Source: CADEDV01 sp036383515 (GTDB taxonomy: Bacteria; Bacteroidota; Bacteroidia; Chitinophagales; Chitinophagaceae). Taken from it: DNA of 35,839 bases. Below are positions 15,973-23,665 of this stretch, piece by piece (the stretch's first letter is position 1; the number at the start of each line of letters is the position of its first letter). The position numbers and the translations under genes were made by a program. Where the stretch lies: positions 1 through 35,839 of the forward strand of contig DASVOE010000063.1 of assembly GCA_036383515.1 (NCBI GenBank), read 5' to 3'. Below the pieces are notes generated by a model. That model saw only the letters and a program-made list of their open reading frames with translations, made no database searches and had not been told where the DNA came from.

Positions 15973-16986
15973 TTATTCTTTCAGCTGAATCTGGAATGAC
16001 GGAAACGAACTCCAGGTTAAGCCCAACGCAAGCTGGCTGCCTGAATCCACAAATCTGAAATTATAGTTATCGTGTCCGTAAATATAGCTGGCGCAAATGC
16101 CAAATTCTTTGAACTTGCCAACGGGATAATAAGTAATAGTTGTAACCGATCGTAACGAATTGACCCATGGATGCGCCCCGGAAATAAGTTCAATATTTTC
16201 GGCAAATGCTATACGGGTAGGGTTTGATCTCGTTGGTTTTATAAGCCGTATATAAGAATAGCCCAGAGAGTAACGCATCCTGCCATATATTTTAATGTCA
16301 TTGTCTGAATATCCGCCGAAATCAAATATTCCCCAGAACCTGTCGTGGAATATATTAAAGCCAAGCGTAAGAGAATGAATGCGATCAGGTCGTTCAAAAT
16401 TCTCATCAATATGATTGAACCTGTAGTTAAATATTATTTCAGTAAGGTTGGTAGAGAAATTACCATCCTTCCTGTTAAGCAGGGCAGAAAGATCTGAATC
16501 AGGTGTAATAAGATCATACATAGCTTCGCATTGACTGCTACCATCGTCATATAGTTCACTGAAAGCACAACCCGGTTGTCCGTTTGAATAATGACCGCTT
16601 TCTACTGCGTAGGAAAAAAAATCGTTGCCATTTACCCGGTGGAGTCCCTGGAAGCCAAGCTGAACTCTGTAAGAGGGCATTTTTACAGGTAGAGAATTGT
16701 CGGTATACATCCGCAATTGTGGTTCGAAAGCCACATAAAATGCTGAAGCCTTTTTTTTAGTTGCGTTCAACAGGTTTTTGTGGATGTTGTTATGAAAGCT
16801 ATAGCGGGCAATCGGGTTAGCTTCAAAGAGAATTGTTTCCGATTTAATGTAACTCGTTTTATAAAGAATATCGGGGTCATCACCAATAGGATAAAATTGT
16901 TTATAATCTCTTTCAGGTCGTTGAGCAAATGCTGCAAGTGACCAACCAAGAAAAGTAAACAGCCAAAATCCGGTTCTCCGTATCAT
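15973..16986 (-). CDS. Outer-membrane beta-barrel, OMPLA (phospholipase A)-like
   Basis: 337 aa from ATG 16986, chosen because it begins a clean signal peptide (MIRRTGFWLFTFLGWSLAAFA, cleavage about residue 21) and leaves 10 bp after the previous gene; the frame is open to 17046 but would overlap it. The mature part is made of amphipathic beta-strands. Resemblances to OMPLA (PldA): EPQL at 88-91, H132-x-S134-N-G matching the catalytic His/Ser motif, an Asn (N180) on a following strand as candidate third residue, and a C-terminal DNYNF...QLALGL block. PagL-type lipid A deacylases also use a HxSN motif. A lipase acting on outer-membrane lipid is an inference. Last gene of a seven-gene operon. 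Confidence 0.55.
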   Translation of the reverse strand: MIRRTGFWLFTFLGWSLAAFAQRPERDYKQFYPIGDDPDILYKTSYIKSETILFEANPIARYSFHNNIHKNLLNATKKKASAFYVAFEPQLRMYTDNSLPVKMPSYRVQLGFQGLHRVNGNDFFSYAVESGHYSNGQPGCAFSELYDDGSSQCEAMYDLITPDSDLSALLNRKDGNFSTNLTEIIFNYRFNHIDENFERPDRIHSLTLGFNIFHDRFWGIFDFGGYSDNDIKIYGRMRYSLGYSYIRLIKPTRSNPTRIAFAENIELISGAHPWVNSLRSVTTITYYPVGKFKEFGICASYIYGHDNYNFRFVDSGSQLALGLTWSSFPSFQIQLKE

Positions 16987-16996
16987 TTTTTTTGCT

Positions 16997-17290
16997 TTAG
17001 ATATCATTAAAAAAAATATCACCGATATGCTGAACAACAGCTTCATTAATGCCTTTTGCTTTTATCGTTGATCCGTCAGCATTGGAAAGAAAGAAAAACG
17101 TATAGTCAAGCGAAAGCAGGGCGAGGTCCTTTTGAAAGTCCTTGCTTTTTTTGATGGAAGAAGTTCCAAAGAAAAATGTGTTTTCAACCAGCTCAAAAGG
17201 AAAGCTGCGATCAGTAATCATCTTTTTTACAGCATTAAGCTGGGTGTTGTTGCTGTTGTAAAGGGTTAAAATATTACCGTAGTATTCCAT
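16997..17290 (-). CDS. Small hypothetical protein (97 aa)
   Basis: 97 aa, no signal peptide and no membrane helix. It looks like a small alpha/beta cytoplasmic protein (LTLYNSNNTQLNAVKKMI, SLDYTFFFLSNADGSTIKAKG, INEAVVQHIGDIFF). It is not recognised. The gene sits 10 bp before the outer-membrane barrel gene and 83 bp after the 398-aa secreted protein, inside the tight minus-strand operon, which supports its being real. Confidence 0.6.
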   Translation of the reverse strand: MEYYGNILTLYNSNNTQLNAVKKMITDRSFPFELVENTFFFGTSSIKKSKDFQKDLALLSLDYTFFFLSNADGSTIKAKGINEAVVQHIGDIFFNDI

Positions 17291-17373
17291 ATAAATTTAT
17301 TAAGCTGCGATGTTTTTATGTGCTTCGGTTTATGAGTCTGTCAAACTATTTGCCTGATTCCAGTCTTTAAGCT

Positions 17374-18570
17374 TTACTTATCTTTTGTATTCCCTAAATC
17401 ATACTTAAATCCTAATGCATATACCTGGTCGTTCTTCCTGTCAAAAGGAAGTTTTCCTGTTGTATAACTTACAAATAGCCCGGTGGCTGATTCTATTGCT
17501 GCTACAAAAAACCTTGATGATGCCAGGTTATTACTTTTGATTGCATCGGAAGCATTAAGTTCCTTATACCATCTGAAATTGGAACTAAAATTAAAAACAT
17601 CTTTTCCTATACGGGCAACTCTTGTTTTAAAAGCAATTTCAAATCGTAGCCTTGAATAAGGGTCTTCATTACCTGTAAGTGCTTTACGGATACTGTCTTT
17701 TTCAGGAACTACGTAATCAAGTCCAAAAAGAAAAGAAGGAAATGTTGCTCCGTAAACAGTAAACTCATCATCCGTTCCGGTTAGTAAACGGATAAATGCA
17801 AATGGATAATCTAAAATATTAAGATGCCGGAGGGCTTCATTTTTATTCCAGCCTTTAGCTCCAAAACCGAGTAGAATACCAGGAGCAAATTGGGTTTTTG
17901 AAAAATCCTGGTTTGATTCAAATGTAAACTTTCCTTTTATTCCGAGGTAAAACTGGTCTGAGACTGTAATGAAACTGTTTACCTTTTTGTAAAGGTCCAT
18001 ATAAGGTTCTTTGCGGGCTCGGCGGGCTAATATTGAATCTTCAAGTTCTTCTATTTTATCAGAAGTAGCATCGTCGATATCCAATGGTTGACCACCCCAG
18101 TTAAAAGCACCATTATAGGAAAAAGATGATTCCAGGAAATTGTTAGGGTTCAGTTTCTTTTTAAAAGCAACATTGCCGTTAAAAGAAAGACTATAGTCTT
18201 GTATAAAAAGAGACTTTGCGGTCTTTTTCACCTTCGACCAGCTATTATCATACTTATATTCAAATCCAAGTGAAGCGCCGCCACTATCTGTTTGAAACGT
18301 TTTGGGCTTAAAATTCAGGTCACGCATAAAATTATAAGCCCCTGATTTATCAGAAAGTAGGTGCTGAAGGCCTTTTAAAACAACATCATTATCCAGCACA
18401 TCTGTTGAAAATATTTCCCTGATCGCTTCTTTGGTTAAGCTATCCTTGTTTTCATTTCCGGGAATACGGCTAAAAATATCATTCAATTGTTTTTTTATAT
18501 CATTATTCTGTGCAGTAGCAATGCCAGAAATTGCTATGAGAAAAATAAGCAGAAGTAATCTGAAGTTCAT
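17374..18570 (-). CDS. Secreted beta-rich (outer-membrane-like) hypothetical protein
   Basis: 398 aa. Signal peptide MNFRLLLLIFLIAISGIATA, cleavage about residue 20. After a helical stretch (residues 22-95), the rest is alternating amphipathic strands and turns (DYSLSFNGNVAFKKKL, FYLGIKGKFTFESN, FAPGILLGFGAKG, VYALGFKYDLGN), which suggests an outer-membrane barrel or a surface beta-protein. No known catalytic motif was seen. It is separated from the 119-aa gene by 15 bp and belongs to the same operon. Function unknown. Confidence 0.7.
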   Translation of the reverse strand: MNFRLLLLIFLIAISGIATAQNNDIKKQLNDIFSRIPGNENKDSLTKEAIREIFSTDVLDNDVVLKGLQHLLSDKSGAYNFMRDLNFKPKTFQTDSGGASLGFEYKYDNSWSKVKKTAKSLFIQDYSLSFNGNVAFKKKLNPNNFLESSFSYNGAFNWGGQPLDIDDATSDKIEELEDSILARRARKEPYMDLYKKVNSFITVSDQFYLGIKGKFTFESNQDFSKTQFAPGILLGFGAKGWNKNEALRHLNILDYPFAFIRLLTGTDDEFTVYGATFPSFLFGLDYVVPEKDSIRKALTGNEDPYSRLRFEIAFKTRVARIGKDVFNFSSNFRWYKELNASDAIKSNNLASSRFFVAAIESATGLFVSYTTGKLPFDRKNDQVYALGFKYDLGNTKDK

Positions 18571-18585
18571 AAAATTGATTTAGGG

Positions 18586-18945
18586 TTATTGCTTCTTTTG
18601 TTCATCTTTAAACTTATAACATGCGTCGACTGTATCACAGAGCTCTTCCACCTTTTTATCTCCTTTTTGCATTAACTCACTCATTTGAGAAATAGCAGAT
18701 GCTTCGCTTTCATCTTTTTCAAACTTTGCCTTATAGATTTTAACAAACTCGTTGTTGAGCCTGAAAGAGAGGATGATTGCCTCCTGCCTTCTGAGTTCTT
18801 CGCTTGCATGTGCATTAAAAAAAAGAAGGTCTTTCATTTTTAGTTTGCCTGCTTCGCTGAACTCTGTAAGCAAATCAATTTGATTGGCCCTTTGCAATGA
18901 AAAGTACAATGCCTTGCAGGCCCGTTTGTCAGTTGTCCATGCCAT
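18586..18945 (-). CDS. Helical hypothetical protein (119 aa)
   Basis: 119 aa, strongly helix-forming and charged (EASAISQMSELMQKGDKKVEEL), with no signal peptide. It is probably cytoplasmic, perhaps an adaptor or coiled-coil protein. No family was recognised. It lies 59 bp after the amidase gene and 15 bp before the secreted beta-rich protein, in the same orientation. Confidence 0.65.
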   Translation of the reverse strand: MAWTTDKRACKALYFSLQRANQIDLLTEFSEAGKLKMKDLLFFNAHASEELRRQEAIILSFRLNNEFVKIYKAKFEKDESEASAISQMSELMQKGDKKVEELCDTVDACYKFKDEQKKQ

Positions 18946-19004
18946 AGTTTTAAGTTTTAATTTTATCTGTTGTTGATCGTTTGTTGAATTATTTTTATAT
19001 TGCT

Positions 19005-19805
19005 TTATTTCACTCCCCCACTCCAGAAATAATTTCCATTCTTATCCATATACCAAACAGGATTGTTGTTTACGGGTTGACCGTTATTAATGATAGCGTC
19101 AAAATCAATCAATGTACCGGGTGCCAACACTTGCACAATGGCGGCACGGGTATCGGCCGCTTTGCGCAGGTTTAGTTTCACTGTTACTGTTTTTGTTCCG
19201 CTTTGCTCAACAATTGCCGGCAGCGTCACTGCAGGTTGTGTTCCGGTACAGTCGTTATATTCAGTTACAACATCTTTTAATAATTGTTCATAGGTGCGAC
19301 GGCTATGCGCCAGGCCGCTTACCGGGTCACTTTTTCGTTGCGGGTCAAGAAAGAAATGGCCTACTATATCTCTTGCAGGATCAAGTTTGAATTCAAAACA
19401 AAGCTTGGCAAGTGCCCATACATATTTATCATAAGCTTTGTCAGCATCAATCGTTCCGCCATAACAATATTCAACACCTATAGCAGCGTCATTTGCATTT
19501 ACACCATATAGTTCATTGTCTTTGGGTACACTATACAATACATGCCATGCTTTTTCAGGCGTTGCTGTCAGGGCAGGTACACATTCAATGATTTCGTTGT
19601 CATCCACAAAAAGATGAGCAGATGCACTGATCTCATTCCTGGAATTGATGTAATACCTGACATTCTGCGATGCAGTTGATGTTGGATTACCAGTATCGTG
19701 AGCCACTACAAACCTAACCTTATTGATAAGCAACCCTGACCGTCTTTTTGACGGCGCAGGAATGTATTGAGCTGTAATGATATATTTGTTTTTAAACGTT
19801 GCCAT
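19005..19805 (-). CDS. N-acetylmuramoyl-L-alanine amidase with C-terminal SH3-like domain
   Basis: 266 aa. Amidase_2 (PGRP/T7-lysozyme-like) zinc amidase that cuts the bond between N-acetylmuramic acid and L-Ala in peptidoglycan. Zinc and catalytic residues can be placed at H36 (VVAHDTGNP), H150 and D160 (VGHFFLDPQRKSDP), with E112 in IGVEYCYGG as the general base position. Residues about 205-266 look like an SH3b domain (VKLNLRKAADTRAAIVQVLAPG...GNYFWSGGVK). There is no signal peptide, so unlike ordinary autolysins it should stay in the cytoplasm unless released or carried, as with phage endolysins. It follows the IPT/TIG membrane gene by 17 bp. Confidence 0.88.
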   Translation of the reverse strand: MATFKNKYIITAQYIPAPSKRRSGLLINKVRFVVAHDTGNPTSTASQNVRYYINSRNEISASAHLFVDDNEIIECVPALTATPEKAWHVLYSVPKDNELYGVNANDAAIGVEYCYGGTIDADKAYDKYVWALAKLCFEFKLDPARDIVGHFFLDPQRKSDPVSGLAHSRRTYEQLLKDVVTEYNDCTGTQPAVTLPAIVEQSGTKTVTVKLNLRKAADTRAAIVQVLAPGTLIDFDAIINNGQPVNNNPVWYMDKNGNYFWSGGVK

Positions 19806-19822
19806 ATCATTTATTTTTAAAA

Positions 19823-20926
19823 TTATCCAACAGCTGTTTCTGTATCAGCATTGTCATCTTCTACCCGTCCAGGTTCCGGGCTTGTACCTTTTACTTCAAG
19901 CTCTGCAGCAAAATATTCTTTGCCTTTCTCGTCTTTTACACTTACCCTGAATTTGGTTTTATCTTTCTGACTTTCAGGTATTGTATATGCAATGGTTATG
20001 GTAGTGCTGGTGATTAAAAGATTGGCCATTTTTTCATCATTAATGGTGATAAGCAGTTTTTGCTTATCAAGATTTTCTCCTGCAAGCGTCAGTTTGTTTT
20101 CCTTACCCCGTTCAATAATGGATGGAGTGATGCCTGTTATTTTGAACGGGTCAACAAGCGGATCAGGCCGAACTTCTTTAGACTTGAATATGACTTCAAA
20201 TATTTCTTTAAGCTTTTCTGTGGCCTTATCAGTGAACAATCCTGCCATGATCGAAACAGTCATCAGTCCGTAAAGGTTGATGCTTTGCCCCCCATCACTC
20301 ATGTTGAGAAAACCAGCCCTGAAAATAAAATAGATGCCGATAGCCAATGCTGATGCGGTAAAAGGCTTCACCCAGTACCAAAGCAACCAGCTTCTCTTAA
20401 ATTTTCCTGCGCCTATAAAAGTTGTAAAACTGGTTGATACATGAATCATATTGCCAAGAAAACCACCAAAGGCAACAAGTAATAGTAACAGCGTGTTGAG
20501 ATGAATAAGTTCTTTCGCTTCAGCCCTGGCTGATAGAACAGTTACTTTTTTATTCGGAAGAGAATCTGCAGGAGATATAGTAATTAAGGAATCAAGACTA
20601 TCACGTAACTGTTTAGTTGCTGGTTGCGGTATATTGCTATCTTTATAAGTACTGATGGGTATATTAACACTGTCGGGGCAACAAATACTATCGGGTATCC
20701 TTACCAGGCAGATATGAAATAATTTATGTTCATACAACGAAGCAATTTTTTGGGACGGATCGGGCAAACGGTCAGGCCAATAAGCAATAATACCCAATGC
20801 ACTTATAACAGTAAACAGCATAAGAACAATCCCTGCCATCCATTTTTCTAAACGGCTGATTTCATTGCCGTCATTATCAGTAATATTTTTCCCAATTGGG
20901 TTTTCAGGTGTGATATTATCTGCCAT
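19823..20926 (-). CDS. Four-helix membrane protein with C-terminal IPT/TIG domain
   Basis: 367 aa. Membrane segments at about 29-49, 141-160, 181-203 and 216-232. Between helices 1 and 2 is a ~90-residue loop with a Cys pair (ICCPD, 81-85), probably periplasmic if the N-terminus is inside. The block from GGFLGNMIHVSTSF through SWLLWYWVKPF to GLFTDKATEKLKEIFEVIF looks like a conserved membrane module I believe recurs in uncharacterised proteins. Residues about 262-347 form an immunoglobulin-like IPT/TIG domain (ITGITPSIIERGKENKLTLAGENL), which by this topology would be cytoplasmic. It starts 3 bp after the FRG gene: tightly coupled. Function unknown. Confidence 0.75.
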   Translation of the reverse strand: MADNITPENPIGKNITDNDGNEISRLEKWMAGIVLMLFTVISALGIIAYWPDRLPDPSQKIASLYEHKLFHICLVRIPDSICCPDSVNIPISTYKDSNIPQPATKQLRDSLDSLITISPADSLPNKKVTVLSARAEAKELIHLNTLLLLLVAFGGFLGNMIHVSTSFTTFIGAGKFKRSWLLWYWVKPFTASALAIGIYFIFRAGFLNMSDGGQSINLYGLMTVSIMAGLFTDKATEKLKEIFEVIFKSKEVRPDPLVDPFKITGITPSIIERGKENKLTLAGENLDKQKLLITINDEKMANLLITSTTITIAYTIPESQKDKTKFRVSVKDEKGKEYFAAELEVKGTSPEPGRVEDDNADTETAVG

Positions 20927-20929
20927 AAA

Positions 20930-21742
20930 TTAAGTTTTAAAATATTTTTTATTCAGATAGGCTGCCAGTCCATCCATATCAGGAAATAAAGTGAACTGAT
21001 TGATACCGGCATGTTCCAAAAAGGCAAATGCGCTGTCGATTGCATCTGTAGGAATTTCAATTTTTTTACAAATGTTTTTCTTATCGGATACAATTTTTTC
21101 GATTGGCCTGGAGTCGTTGCCGTGAATAGTGAAGTAACCGCTTTGCGTGGTAAGCCTGTCAACTCTCCTTACCGGGTAAAGCCCGATAGGTACATCCCAG
21201 GGAAAAATATCTGAAGGATTAGTATAAAGAATCAGGTCAGAATAAGAATCGCCTTCTTCTTCATAATCTTCATAATAATTAAGAAGAAGCGGATCGAACA
21301 GGTCTCTTGAATCATGATATTCTTCATTAAGCTTATAGGGATTCATAATCCATATACAAGGCTTGCTTGTCCCCGGTCTATAATTACATAAAGAAAAATA
21401 AATAGCCACTCCCAGGCTCTCACTCCAATCCAGTAATCTTGTTCTTACGCCATGATGCTGCATGAAAAAGAGTATATCCCAATCAGCGAGGTTTTGACTA
21501 TGCAGCTCTTTTGCTTTTGATCTGAACTCGTAGAAAAGATCACATTCTTTGTTCCATGCAGGCACAGGTATTTTTTTTCCTGTGATATCAAATCCCCTGT
21601 ATAAACCGGGTAATAAAAGATAATCTGTGTGTGAATGTCCCCTGTAAAAACATTCTTCGTTATCCAGAAAGCCTATTTGATTCTTCGCAGCTTCAATTTT
21701 TTCAAGGAATCCAATCCACGATTTTGAATAACTCAATGACAT
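20930..21742 (-). CDS. FRG-domain protein
   Basis: 270 aa from ATG 21742; a TTG codon three residues upstream is a weaker alternative. The FRG domain (PF08867) covers most of the protein: the naming motif appears as FYRG at 32-35, followed by LLLPGLYRG, and the most conserved block QHHGVRTRLLDW at 95-106 with ESLGVAIYFSL. FRG domains are widespread but uncharacterised and often occur in mobile or defence-rich regions. No signal peptide, so cytoplasmic. First gene of the seven-gene minus-strand operon, divergent from the patatin-like gene. Confidence 0.88.
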   Translation of the reverse strand: MSLSYSKSWIGFLEKIEAAKNQIGFLDNEECFYRGHSHTDYLLLPGLYRGFDITGKKIPVPAWNKECDLFYEFRSKAKELHSQNLADWDILFFMQHHGVRTRLLDWSESLGVAIYFSLCNYRPGTSKPCIWIMNPYKLNEEYHDSRDLFDPLLLNYYEDYEEEGDSYSDLILYTNPSDIFPWDVPIGLYPVRRVDRLTTQSGYFTIHGNDSRPIEKIVSDKKNICKKIEIPTDAIDSAFAFLEHAGINQFTLFPDMDGLAAYLNKKYFKT

Positions 21743-21995
21743 GTATTTCAATTTTCTTTGCGCAATTTGTATAAGCGAACTGACCTGTTTTCAAAAAGAT
21801 AATAGCAAAGTTGATTCAGGAGGGAGAGGATAAGAATAGTTGATTCACCAGAATTGAAAGGTGAAATCACCTTTCATCAGATCTGGTTGTAAAGTAGAAT
21901 TGCTGAATGCCCAAATCAATACTCTTTTCGTAGTATTTTTCTTATGCGCATTTTCACAACTTATTCCTTGTCGTATCTTTCCCAAAAGCTTTCTT
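21743..21995. promoter_or_regulatory. Divergent control region with a perfect 22-bp dyad
   Basis: The region separates the FRG operon from the patatin gene. At 21855-21876 TGAAAGGTGA and TCACCTTTCA form a perfect inverted repeat around AA. A second, outer pair ACCAGA (21847-21852) / TCTGGT (21882-21887) extends it to a 41-bp structure. It looks like an operator for a dimeric regulator or a transcribed hairpin. A weak patatin promoter may be TATCTTTC at 21974-21981 (one mismatch). No gene is present here. Confidence 0.6.
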
Positions 21996-23522
21996 ATGCC
22001 TACTCCTGCACCGATGACACCAGAACAATTCCTGGCAGCTACCAAGGTGAACCAGATCGTGGATGATATCAAAACGCATTTCAAAACAAATAATAAGCAA
22101 TTGACCATATCGGATGTTACCGATGCACAGGGTAACCAGTATGTTGATCTCGTACAGGAAGGTGGTGGTGTGCTCGGGATTGCACTGGTAGGTTATACTT
22201 ATGTGCTGGAAAAAATGGGTATCCGCTTTTTCAGTATGGCGGGCACCAGCGCCGGTTCTATCAATGCTATGCTGCTGGCCTGTGCAGGAAATAAAGAAGA
22301 TGAAAAATCAGAAAAGATTGTGGATCACCTGATCAGGCTGCAGATGTTCTCTTTTGTGGATGGCAAACCCGGCAATTCAGGATTTAATAGATGGCTCAAG
22401 AATGTAGTTGAACGATTGCTGATGGGCAAAAATCTTGTAAAAAGAATTACTACTATCATCAAATGGATACTCGGTAGTTTCCTGTTGCTTACCATCGCTT
22501 CCATCGTTCTCAATTTTATATGGCCAGCTCTGGCCAAATGGACAGGCGTGGCAGCGATCGTAGTATTGTTAATAAGTATCGTTGGTACAATAGTAATTAT
22601 TAAACGTTTTAAAGAATTTTCCAAAAATGGATATGGTCTTAACCAGGGTGATGAATTTCATAAATGGATCAAACAGGTGATAGAAACCTGTTATATCGAG
22701 AATGATAAAAAAAATGGGACGATTAAAAACTATGCCTGCTTCTCCAAACATTTTATGCGGGTACCGGTGCTGAAAGTAAAAGAAGATAAACGACGTACCA
22801 ATAACACTGCACCGCGTATGCCGATGCTAACGATCATTACCTGTGATATCGTTGCCAAACGAAAGATCGAATTTCCTTTGATGTGGGATCTGTATTGGAA
22901 AAAACATGAAGATGTGCATCCCGGCGATTTTGTAAGAGCCAGTATGTCTATCCCTGTTTTTTTTGAAACATTTTGCCGGGATAAAATACAAGCCAACAGT
23001 TCGTATGAATTCTGGGATAAACACCTCAACTGGCAGAATGAAAAAAGGGCGATACCTGATTTCTGCCAGTTCATTGATGGAGGTACATTATCCAATTTCC
23101 CGATCAATGTATTTTATAATCCTAAATATCCTGTACCACGTATGCCTACACTCGGTATTCGTTTACAGGATGGCATACTCGATGCAGTAAATAAAAGCAA
23201 TAATAGCTTTTTACGGTATATCGCTTCCCTGTTTACTACGATCCGTTTTAATTTTGACCGGGATTTTATTACCAAGAACAGGGCTTATAATATGGGAGTA
23301 AAAAATATTGATGTGCAAAAACACAGCTGGCTCAATTTCTTTATGAAGGATGAAGAAAAAGTAGAACTCTTCCGCAAAGGAGCATTGGCGGCTGCGGAAT
23401 TCCTGAAATCGTTTGATTGGGAAAAATATAAAGATGAACGTCTCCGCAATTTTGAAATGAACCTGGAGAAAATCAATAACCCCAATAATATGGAGGTGAA
23501 ACCGGAAGTAAAAGTAGTATGA
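21996..23522 (+). CDS. Patatin-like phospholipase with two inserted membrane helices
   Basis: 508 aa from ATG 21996. The frame is open upstream to a GTG at 21861, but that codon lies inside the dyad and the extension looks noncoding. Patatin residues: oxyanion GGG at 56-58 (QEGGGVLGIAL), nucleophile Ser85 in GTSAG, RASMSIPVFF near 314-323, and catalytic Asp361 in IDGGTLSNFP. Between the Ser and Asp motifs are two membrane helices at about 157-177 and 185-202, unusual for patatins. Expected activity: hydrolysis of phospholipid acyl chains at the inner membrane. It is divergent from the FRG operon, with the REP element downstream. Confidence 0.88.
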   Translation: MPTPAPMTPEQFLAATKVNQIVDDIKTHFKTNNKQLTISDVTDAQGNQYVDLVQEGGGVLGIALVGYTYVLEKMGIRFFSMAGTSAGSINAMLLACAGNKEDEKSEKIVDHLIRLQMFSFVDGKPGNSGFNRWLKNVVERLLMGKNLVKRITTIIKWILGSFLLLTIASIVLNFIWPALAKWTGVAAIVVLLISIVGTIVIIKRFKEFSKNGYGLNQGDEFHKWIKQVIETCYIENDKKNGTIKNYACFSKHFMRVPVLKVKEDKRRTNNTAPRMPMLTIITCDIVAKRKIEFPLMWDLYWKKHEDVHPGDFVRASMSIPVFFETFCRDKIQANSSYEFWDKHLNWQNEKRAIPDFCQFIDGGTLSNFPINVFYNPKYPVPRMPTLGIRLQDGILDAVNKSNNSFLRYIASLFTTIRFNFDRDFITKNRAYNMGVKNIDVQKHSWLNFFMKDEEKVELFRKGALAAAEFLKSFDWEKYKDERLRNFEMNLEKINNPNNMEVKPEVKVV

Positions 23523-23563
23523 CCAGTAACTGATTTTGCATATTGTAAAAGCCAATCCCTTTA

Positions 23564-23649
23564 TTAATCCCGAAGGGATTAAATATGAATAACATCGGGT
23601 AAAACCCGGATATACCAAAAAACATAATTGACTCAACCCTGAAAGGGTT
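23564..23649. repeat. Left REP-like palindromes
   Basis: Three GC-centred hairpins in 86 bp: 23564-23582 (8-bp stem, GAA loop), 23595-23610 (GGGT/ACCC core with a bulge) and 23635-23649 (AACCCT-GAA-AGGGTT). The transposase ATG follows 17 bp after the last. Confidence 0.7.
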
Positions 23650-23665
23650 CAATAAAAAACATCGC

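Noticed and set aside
15973..21742. Prophage or tailocin lysis cassette
   Set aside because: An endolysin-like amidase is present, but there are no capsid, tail, portal, terminase or integrase genes in the window.
21861..21995. N-terminal extension of the patatin gene with a hydrophobic stretch from a GTG codon
   Set aside because: The GTG lies within the 22-bp dyad, the added residues do not look like patatin, and MPTPAPMTPEQF at 21996 is a natural start.
20930..23522. CBASS-type defence (patatin effector)
   Set aside because: CBASS needs a cyclic oligonucleotide synthase, and no CD-NTase-like gene (GS...DxD) occurs near the patatin.
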